Positions 6,178 through 11,278 of a stretch of 11,278 nt of DNA are shown one piece after another. The translations under genes were made by a program, and so were the position numbers. The notes beneath the pieces are model-generated. The model was given only the letters and a program-made list of their open reading frames with translations. It did not search any database and was not told the DNA's origin. Origin of the DNA: Pseudomonadota bacterium (GTDB lineage: Bacteria > Desulfobacterota > Syntrophobacteria > Syntrophobacterales > Syntrophobacteraceae); contig JAEZHY010000062.1 of assembly GCA_023416335.1 (NCBI GenBank), forward strand, positions 1 to 11,278. Direction: 5' to 3'. The first letter of the stretch is position 1. Each line of letters starts with the position of its first letter.

Positions 6178-7161
6178 ATGAACACTGAAGTCAGTATGAC
6201 GATGTACTCCCGGAGCAGCAAAAGCACGATTATAACAACTCTGGTGCTGACTGCCGTTGCAGTATTGATCCCATTCTTAGTAAGCGGGTATCAAAGGACT
6301 CTGATACAAAAGGGGTTATTGTGGATCCCGGCCATATTCGGGGTTTATATCCTCTATGCCCTCCTGCGCCAGGTTCACTTCGGGCAGTCGATCTTTATCG
6401 GCATAGGCAGCTATATTACAGCATTCATGGCCGGAAAGTACGGCATCACCAACGAACTCATGATATTGCTTCCCGGCGCTTTGGTCATCACTATCATTGT
6501 GGCCTACATCCTCGGAATATTCATCACCAAGAGGACCGGATTTTACTTCGCGGTTATGGGCATTGCCGTCACGATGGTTTTCTGGTCGCTGGTCTACAAA
6601 GCCAGGGCCATAACCGGCGGGAGCGACGGCATTTCACACATCAAAAGCCCCAGCCTTTTTACCATTCCCCTGAACGAGTTGGGCCTCTATTATGTTTGCG
6701 TAGTGGTATCGTTCGGCATGATCATCCTGATGATGCGCATTCTCAATTCGCCTTTTGCCCTCCAGCTTCGGGCAATTGCCGGCGACTTGGACAAGGCGGA
6801 ATCGATTGGTATTCCCGTTAGTCAAATGCAGAGGATTGCATTTGTTATCGCGGGAGCGAACGCCGCAATAACCGGTGTTCTCCTCGCATTCTTATACAAC
6901 TATGTAGGTCCGTCGACGTTTGAGTGGGGGTACGGAGCGAACTTCGTTCAGTCGGCAATTATCGGCGGCGTGAACTCTTTTGCAGGGCCGATAGTCGGGT
7001 CTTTCGGTTTCATCAATCTGGAGTTCTTTATATCCACATGGTTTGCGAACCTTTGGGAAATCATCATCGGTTTGACGATAGCCATAATTGTCGTAACTGT
7101 CGGTGAACAAGGGGTAACCGGGATCGCACAGACGCTCTTTCACAAACTGAGATCCAAATAA
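6178..7161 (+). CDS. livM: ABC transporter permease, LivM type, 327 aa
   Basis: Second permease of the importer. It shows about nine hydrophobic segments and the LivM hallmarks: LYALLRQVHFGQSIFIGIGSYITA near the N-terminus, GFYFAVMGIAVT, ITGGSDGI, the coupling loop AIAGDLDKAESIGI, and IIGGVNSFAGPIVGS, where most relatives have VGGxGSxxGPxxG. An asparagine thus replaces the usual glycine in that segment. The first ATG (6178) has no clear ribosome binding site; ATGs at 6196 and 6202 are alternatives that would shorten the cytosolic N-terminus by 6-8 residues. It is co-transcribed with livH (22-base gap) and livG (26-base gap). Confidence 0.91.
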   Translation: MNTEVSMTMYSRSSKSTIITTLVLTAVAVLIPFLVSGYQRTLIQKGLLWIPAIFGVYILYALLRQVHFGQSIFIGIGSYITAFMAGKYGITNELMILLPGALVITIIVAYILGIFITKRTGFYFAVMGIAVTMVFWSLVYKARAITGGSDGISHIKSPSLFTIPLNELGLYYVCVVVSFGMIILMMRILNSPFALQLRAIAGDLDKAESIGIPVSQMQRIAFVIAGANAAITGVLLAFLYNYVGPSTFEWGYGANFVQSAIIGGVNSFAGPIVGSFGFINLEFFISTWFANLWEIIIGLTIAIIVVTVGEQGVTGIAQTLFHKLRSK

Positions 7162-7187
7162 AGAAACTCAAAGGAAGTGCTATAAGC

Positions 7188-7958
7188 ATGTCCAATAATG
7201 AACAGCAGCCGCTATTGATATCGGTAGACAAGCTCAGGAAGTATTACGGAGAAGTAAAATCCGTAAACGATATTTCTCTTGAGATTGCTCAGGGTCAGGT
7301 GATCACGCTGGTAGGCGCAAACGGCGCGGGAAAGACCACTTTGCTCAACCTGCTGACGGGGCTGATCAGACCGGACCGTGGAGAGATCAGGCTCCTGGGC
7401 GAAAAGATCACCCATGTTCCGGCGGATCAAAGAGCCAAAAGAGGGGTAGTGAAAACCTTTCAGCTCGAGCATGTCTTCGAAGAGATGACCGTATATGATA
7501 ATGTGAGGACGGCCTGCTTTTCCGCCGCAGGAATACACTACTCCCTTTTCAAAAACATCAGGGACGAGAAAGAGATCAACGAAAGAACGAACCAGTTGCT
7601 CGAACTCTTCGACCTGGCAAATGTGAAATATACGACCGTCAGGAACCTGGGGCACGGGTATAAGAAGGTCATCGATATAGCCATGTGTTTTGCGATGAAG
7701 CCCAAAATCCTGCTGGTCGATGAACCCACAAGCGGTGTCGGCGAAGAAGAAAAATTCCGGATCATGGACCTCCTGATGGGCCAGATAAATGCGCACAACC
7801 TCGCCGCGATAATAGTCGAGCACGATCTTCACCTCGTAAAGGAATTGTCGAAAGAAACAATCGTGATGTGCGACGGGGAGTTCATCGCCCGGGGAACCCC
7901 GGATGAGGTATTCTGTCAGGAAAAGGTCATTGAGATCCTTGTGGGGAAAGGATTCTAA
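7188..7958 (+). CDS. livG: ABC transporter ATPase, LivG type, with divergent signature motif, 256 aa
   Basis: Cytosolic ATPase that drives the importer together with LivF. The start ATG is preceded by AAGGAAG. Motifs in order: Walker A GANGAGKTT (43-51), Q-loop TFQ (90-92), signature LGHGYKK (154-160), Walker B ILLVDEP (174-180) and the switch histidine in IVEHD (H212). The length is typical and the long insert between Q-loop and signature is usual for LivG. The odd point is the signature: LivG proteins normally have LSYGQ or LAYGQ, and here the serine/alanine is Gly and the glutamine is Tyr. Its own nucleotide-binding residues are intact. The stop codon abuts the next start, implying translational coupling with livF. 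Confidence 0.93.
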   Translation: MSNNEQQPLLISVDKLRKYYGEVKSVNDISLEIAQGQVITLVGANGAGKTTLLNLLTGLIRPDRGEIRLLGEKITHVPADQRAKRGVVKTFQLEHVFEEMTVYDNVRTACFSAAGIHYSLFKNIRDEKEINERTNQLLELFDLANVKYTTVRNLGHGYKKVIDIAMCFAMKPKILLVDEPTSGVGEEEKFRIMDLLMGQINAHNLAAIIVEHDLHLVKELSKETIVMCDGEFIARGTPDEVFCQEKVIEILVGKGF

Positions 7959-8654
7959 TTGCTCTCGATAGAAGATTTAATGGTTTGTTACGGAACGGAA
8001 AAAGCTGTAAATAAGGTTTCCCTGAATGTCTCGGGCGAAGTGGTCTGCCTGTGCGGCCGAAACGGTGCGGGGAAATCCTCTGTGCTCAGGGCGGTAGCGG
8101 GGCTCGTAGAGGTGCAATCCGGTCGGATATCGATCGATGGGCAGGACATAATGGCCATCCCTCTTTATAAGAGGCTCGAAAAAGGTATCGGCTATGTTCC
8201 GGAGGACAGGAAACTCTTCAAGGAGATGACGGTCAGGGAGAATATCGAGGTCGCCAGGATCGGCGGAAAAGTCTCCGGTAGAAAGGAGATGAATATCGAC
8301 GAACTTCTGCCGGAACTGGCATCGCTCTACAACCGCAAGAGCAAGCTTCTGAGCGGCGGGCAGCAAAAACTTGTCAGCATTGCCAGGGCGATAGTCACCT
8401 CCCCGACCGTGTTGCTGTTCGATGAACTTCTTGAAGGACTCGCCCGGTCCATGATGGTCAAGATCTCGGAAATCGTCGAGAAGATCAAGGCGGAGGGGAA
8501 GGACATCCTCTGTGCCGAGTCGAGTCTGGATAAGGCGAGCATGTATGCAGACAGAATCATCTGGCTGGAAAAGGGGAGAATCGTCGCGACCGGAACCCCT
8601 TCCGAGATCAAGAAGCAAATTACGGACTCAATTAAGGTGAAATGTACTGTCTGA
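7959..8654 (+). CDS. livF: ABC transporter ATPase, LivF type, with altered Walker B flank and switch, 231 aa
   Basis: Second ATPase of the importer. Translation probably starts at the TTG directly after the livG stop; AAAGGA lies 6 bases upstream inside livG and the resulting MLSIEDLMVCYG is the normal LivF N-terminus. Motifs: Walker A GRNGAGKSS (33-41), VPEDR (80-84, the family's usual Glu at the Q-loop), a perfect LSGGQQK signature (131-137), Walker B VLLFDE (151-156). Two departures are visible. After the catalytic Glu the usual Pro is replaced (DELLEGLA instead of DEPSEGLA), and the switch segment reads CAESS (185-189) where LivF normally has VEQN, placing Ser at the switch position. At 231 residues it is normal length. 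The frame is intact, so it is probably functional rather than decaying. Confidence 0.92.
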   Translation: MLSIEDLMVCYGTEKAVNKVSLNVSGEVVCLCGRNGAGKSSVLRAVAGLVEVQSGRISIDGQDIMAIPLYKRLEKGIGYVPEDRKLFKEMTVRENIEVARIGGKVSGRKEMNIDELLPELASLYNRKSKLLSGGQQKLVSIARAIVTSPTVLLFDELLEGLARSMMVKISEIVEKIKAEGKDILCAESSLDKASMYADRIIWLEKGRIVATGTPSEIKKQITDSIKVKCTV

Positions 8655-8712
8655 TTGCCATTGCTGAAGCGGAACTGCTGAAAAGAATTTCGAACACGGT
8701 AAAGATAATCGG

Positions 8713-9489
8713 ATGGAATTACCGAGCATCAAGCGAATAAGCGCTGTTGACGAGGCTTTCACAAAGCTGCACGACCTGATCACTTCGGGCCGGCTCAAGC
8801 AGGGGGACAAACTGCCCTCACAGGACAGGCTTGCCGAACAGCTTGGAGTCAGCCGGAACACGATACGGGAAGCAATCAACAAGTTGACGGTGATCGGGCT
8901 CCTGAGCGCAAAACAGGGAGTCGGGACCATTATCAACATCAGCAGTCCTTCCGGATACATTGCTTCAATTTCAGACCACCTATTCCTGGAGTCTTCAACT
9001 GTCCGGGAATTCATGGAGGCACGGGCCGTAATAGAGATGTCAACGGTCCGCTTCGCCGTGCTGAGGGCGAGCGAGGCTGCTCTGGCTGAGCTTGACGAGA
9101 TCGTGAGCAGGCAGCAAGAAGCTATCGAAACCGGGGACGTGGAAGCATTTATAAAACATGATGTCGAGTTTCATTTTTCCCTGGCGAGGGCAAGCGGAAA
9201 CAAAGTCCTGCTGCAGATCCTGAGTGCCGTAACCGATCTCATGAGCAGGTTCATAAGAGGGGTCTCGCACCTTCCGAGGGCCATTGAGAATGCGCTCTCT
9301 TTTCACCGGAATATTCTCAAATCCATCCGCGACAGGGATGCTGATTCTGCCGAACGGGCTTTGATCGAACACCTGACCGACGTCGTTAAAAACATAGAAA
9401 AGAGTACCGGCCGGGAACTGGGTACAACGTTCTATTTTATGGCGGGAAAGAGGAAACCTGAATCCACTGAGAAGACGCGCAAGGCATAG
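8713..9489 (+). CDS. GntR-family regulator, FadR subfamily (FCD domain), 258 aa
   Basis: DNA-binding transcription factor, likely controlling the transporter operon it follows by 58 bases on the same strand. The N-terminal winged helix (about 10-76) shows the GntR pattern: LHDLITSGRLKQGDKLPS, then the recognition helix region LAEQLGVSRNTIREAINKL and the wing GLLSAKQGVGTII. The all-helical FCD effector domain (about 97-225) has the expected metal-ligand set: D150 and H154 in KHDVEFHFSLA, H198 in SFHRN and H220 in IEHL. FCD regulators usually sense organic acids such as lactate, pyruvate, glucarate or citrate-like compounds. The ribosome binding site before the ATG is weak. After the stop only small hairpins (5-bp stems at 9493-9505 and 9526-9538) precede the convergent gene. 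Confidence 0.92.
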   Translation: MELPSIKRISAVDEAFTKLHDLITSGRLKQGDKLPSQDRLAEQLGVSRNTIREAINKLTVIGLLSAKQGVGTIINISSPSGYIASISDHLFLESSTVREFMEARAVIEMSTVRFAVLRASEAALAELDEIVSRQQEAIETGDVEAFIKHDVEFHFSLARASGNKVLLQILSAVTDLMSRFIRGVSHLPRAIENALSFHRNILKSIRDRDADSAERALIEHLTDVVKNIEKSTGRELGTTFYFMAGKRKPESTEKTRKA

Positions 9490-9575
9490 CGCGACGATTT
9501 TCGTCCGGAGGATTTAAGACGGATTAGCTGAGACAGCTCGTGAAACAGGCTGTGCCGCTTCTGTCAAAATCCGGG

Positions 9576-10685
9576 CTAGACTTTTATAAAAATCCTCATT
9601 CTCCACATCGCCCAGGCAACCAGGAACATGAGAAAGAGATAGGAAAGTGCGAATATGAGGGAGGCGCCCTCCGGACTGGCCAATGGGACAAACATGCTTC
9701 TAAAGAGGTAACTTCTGAGAGCCAAAGCGGATCCTGCGGCCTTGTGCATGATGAATACCAGTGAGGTGTCGAGAACTTCGCAAAGAAAATAAACTGCAAT
9801 AGCATTCATTCCGAAGATGACGAACACTTTAGCCCATCGTTTGTAACCTGCCACATCGATCACCCAGTAGAACAAGGCAAATGACAGAAGAGCTATACCT
9901 GCCATGAAGATGGTGTAGGTGCTTGTCCAGAGATTCTTGTTGATCGGCATCCAGGTATCGAGAAGCATCCCGAGCGCAAGAAGCGCCGTTCCGGCTACGA
10001 TCATCCCAGCCGTTCTCGTGCTGCCCGACCGGTTCGAGCGAAGCCACGTTCCGGTAAGGGTACCAAAGAGTGTTGTCCCTATAGCCGGAAGGGTGCCGAC
10101 GATGCCCTCCGGGTCCTGTTGTGCCCACATATGTCCTTGGAGGAAAAGCGAATCCACATAAGCAGCGAAGTTGCTGCCGGGCTCAAGGGTGCCGGTCATG
10201 GCTTCGGGAATGGGTACAAGGCGCATCATCAGCCAGTAGGAAGTCAACAGGCCGACTATGCAATAGAACTGGCCCCGCGGACCGAGCTTTCGAACGATTA
10301 TACTGGCGAAAAAATAACACAGGGCAATCCTTTGCAGGACTCCGGGGATACGCAGGGTGGATACGTGGAAAATGGGGTAGGAGTTCATGAAAAGACCCAA
10401 CCCGAAAAGGATCAGCGTTCGTTTCACGATTTTGAGGTCCACCCTGGAGCATGAAAGACCGCCCTGTTGGCAGGATGCCAGGGAGAACATCATCGAAACG
10501 CCCATTATGAAAAGAAAACACGGGAAGATCGTATCGGCAAAGGTCCAGCCGTTCCACGGAGCATGTTTGAATGGCGGGTATACCGCTCTGTAGGAACCGG
10601 GGCTGTTCACCAGTATCATCGCGGCGATTGTGAATCCACGGAACGCATCCAGTGAAAGGAGTCGATTGTTAGGTAGAGATCCCAT
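9576..10685 (-). CDS. NagX/DUF5009-type (COG4299) multipass membrane protein, 369 aa
   Basis: A polytopic inner-membrane protein with about ten hydrophobic spans, of the family that includes human lysosomal HGSNAT (heparan-alpha-glucosaminide N-acetyltransferase) and bacterial NagX. Family hallmarks are clear: NRLLSLDAFRGFTIAAMILV at the N-terminus, HAPWNGWTFAD (41-51) with the conserved His and Asp, then RIPGVLQRIALCYF, the TLPAIGTTLFG segment, PINKNLWTSTYTIF and FGMNAI. In HGSNAT the loop histidine is acetylated and passed to a sugar amine; transfer of an acyl group across the membrane is therefore plausible here, but bacterial substrates are not established. I chose the ATG at 10685 because related proteins begin a few residues before RLLSLD. 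A TTG at 10706 would add 7 residues but has no ribosome binding site. The gene converges with the regulator gene. Confidence 0.88.
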   Translation of the reverse strand: MGSLPNNRLLSLDAFRGFTIAAMILVNSPGSYRAVYPPFKHAPWNGWTFADTIFPCFLFIMGVSMMFSLASCQQGGLSCSRVDLKIVKRTLILFGLGLFMNSYPIFHVSTLRIPGVLQRIALCYFFASIIVRKLGPRGQFYCIVGLLTSYWLMMRLVPIPEAMTGTLEPGSNFAAYVDSLFLQGHMWAQQDPEGIVGTLPAIGTTLFGTLTGTWLRSNRSGSTRTAGMIVAGTALLALGMLLDTWMPINKNLWTSTYTIFMAGIALLSFALFYWVIDVAGYKRWAKVFVIFGMNAIAVYFLCEVLDTSLVFIMHKAAGSALALRSYLFRSMFVPLASPEGASLIFALSYLFLMFLVAWAMWRMRIFIKV

Positions 10686-10720
10686 ATCAGGTATATCAAG
10701 CCTCAATAAGGAGTAAGTGG

Positions 10721-10795
10721 AAAAAAAATCAGCTATATCGATCTAACCATAATGTACCGGAATGACAACCTTCGATTTGCAGGAGATATAGCTGA
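10721..10795 (-). terminator. Long-loop terminator-like structure in the leader of the NagX-type gene
   Basis: TCAGCTATATC (10729-10739) and GATATAGCTGA (10785-10795) are a perfect 11-bp inverted repeat separated by 45 bases. On the minus strand the second arm is followed directly by TTTTTTTT (10728-10721), as in an intrinsic terminator. The structure ends 36 bases before the ATG at 10685. No upstream leftward gene is supported, so it may be a leader attenuator. The stem is AT-rich, so its strength is uncertain. Confidence 0.5.
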
Positions 10796-11213
10796 CGGCG
10801 CAGTAGAATGTACGTGAAGCCTCTCTGCGGGAGGAACATGGCACAGCGTAACCGCAGCCAAAATGCAAAAACAAAACCCTTAACCACGTAAATAACCAAA
10901 GAAAACAATAGGATAAGGTCGTAGGATGGGTAGGGCGGAGAGGCTGTGTCGTTTTGTCGATGAAAACCAGCCCAACCCCGGTCAGTTACGACACACTCTC
11001 GGAGCGTAACCCATCGCTTTGGGATGAGCAGGGAGGTAGGAAATTCACGAAACTCCTCGGCCGATATGTATGCCAAAGGTGAAAGTGCATAGTAGTAAAA
11101 AGTCTGGTGACACGTTCATTTTGTTCTTGTCAAATGCAGCGGAACCGGTCCAAGTTTGGAACCCCGAATGTTGGATGTGATGCTTTTCAAAGGAAATTAC
11201 AGGAGATGGTGAC
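10796..11213. other. Intergenic region before the SDR gene
   Basis: No gene is supported here. A leftward frame at 10729-11076 spans both palindromic structures, starts with TTG without a ribosome binding site and has no family character. The region contains the nested palindrome described separately and, at 11147-11163, an imperfect dyad GGTCCAA-GT-TTGGAACC centred about 60 bases before the SDR start, a possible operator. No clear promoter for the SDR gene was found; a TTGTCA near 11126-11133 lacks a matching -10. Confidence 0.4.
10925..11015. repeat. Nested imperfect palindrome, REP/MITE-like element
   Basis: Arms pair from outside in: GATGGGT (10925-10931) with ACCCATC (11009-11015), GAGAG (10938-10942) with CTCTC (10996-11000), and TGTGTCGT (10945-10952) with ACGACACA (10988-10995). 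The outer arms resemble the widespread GTAGGATGGGT...CGTAACCCATC palindromic repeat of bacterial intergenic regions. The inner part is flanked by the direct repeat CGGAG (10936-10940 and 11000-11004), as if a 59-base element had inserted into a shorter palindrome. A related half-unit, AGCGTAACC, occurs near 10846. Copy number in the genome is unknown from this window. Confidence 0.55.
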
Positions 11214-11278
11214 ATGGAATTAGGTCTTGCGGGAAAAGTCGTTCTTATAACCGGCGGATCGAAGGGAATAGGATTGGC
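11214..11278 (+). CDS. Short-chain dehydrogenase/reductase, N-terminal fragment (cut by window edge)
   Basis: Only 21 codons are visible: MELGLAGKVVLITGGSKGIG. This is the first strand and turn of a Rossmann fold with the classical SDR cofactor motif TGGSKGIG (TGxxxGxG), which binds NAD(P)H. AGGAG (11201-11205) sits 8 bases before the ATG, a good ribosome binding site. The SDR family is large and the substrate cannot be told. Its position beyond the transporter cluster leaves open whether it acts on the imported compound. Confidence 0.85.
   Translation, partial: MELGLAGKVVLITGGSKGIGL

Noticed and set aside
10729..11076. Leftward frame of 115 codons before the NagX-type gene
   Set aside because: TTG start with no ribosome binding site, spans two palindromic structures, and its stop lies in the inverted-repeat arm; more likely repeat sequence than a gene.

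Overview
The window reads as ordinary bacterial chromosome of intermediate base composition. Its gene content (Hsp33, a DUF488 protein, a LivHMGF-type ABC importer with an FCD/GntR regulator, a NagX-type membrane protein, an SDR) fits a Gram-negative proteobacterium or Desulfobacterota-like organism. That assignment is inference: no rRNA or marker gene is present.

Layout. (1) Positions 1-1080 are transcribed leftward. They hold the N-terminal part of hslO (Hsp33, running off the left edge) and a 69-codon orphan gene that has its own promoter, ribosome binding site and intrinsic terminator. (2) Positions 1442-2904 carry three rightward small genes: an unrecognised 71-aa helical protein, a DUF488 protein, and a 122-aa secreted helical protein that starts at TTG and has a promoter and a perfect dyad upstream. 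(3) Positions 2905-3865 are almost 1 kb without a convincing gene. (4) Positions 3866-9489 are the core of the window: a rightward operon for a branched-chain/hydrophobic-amino-acid-type (HAAT) ABC importer. The order is periplasmic binding protein, LivH, LivM, LivG, LivF, then a FadR-type GntR regulator. (5) Positions 9576-10685 hold a leftward, convergent gene for a polytopic NagX/DUF5009 (COG4299) membrane protein. Its leader contains an 11-bp inverted repeat followed by eight Ts. (6) Positions 10686-11213 are non-coding and include a nested palindromic repeat element. (7) From 11214 a short-chain dehydrogenase/reductase begins and runs off the right edge.

How the genes work together. The binding protein should capture a small organic solute in the periplasm. 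LivH and LivM form the channel and LivG and LivF power it. The co-directional GntR/FCD protein is the obvious candidate regulator, with an organic acid as likely effector. The substrate cannot be read from sequence; an FCD regulator and a nearby SDR make a carboxylic or aromatic acid at least as likely as an amino acid.

The most notable point is that the two ATPases carry complementary deviations from the consensus motifs, predicting one canonical and one degenerate ATP site. I found no CRISPR array, rRNA, tRNA, transposase or defence system. Nothing here amounts to a clearly new multi-gene system; the findings are local features worth checking.
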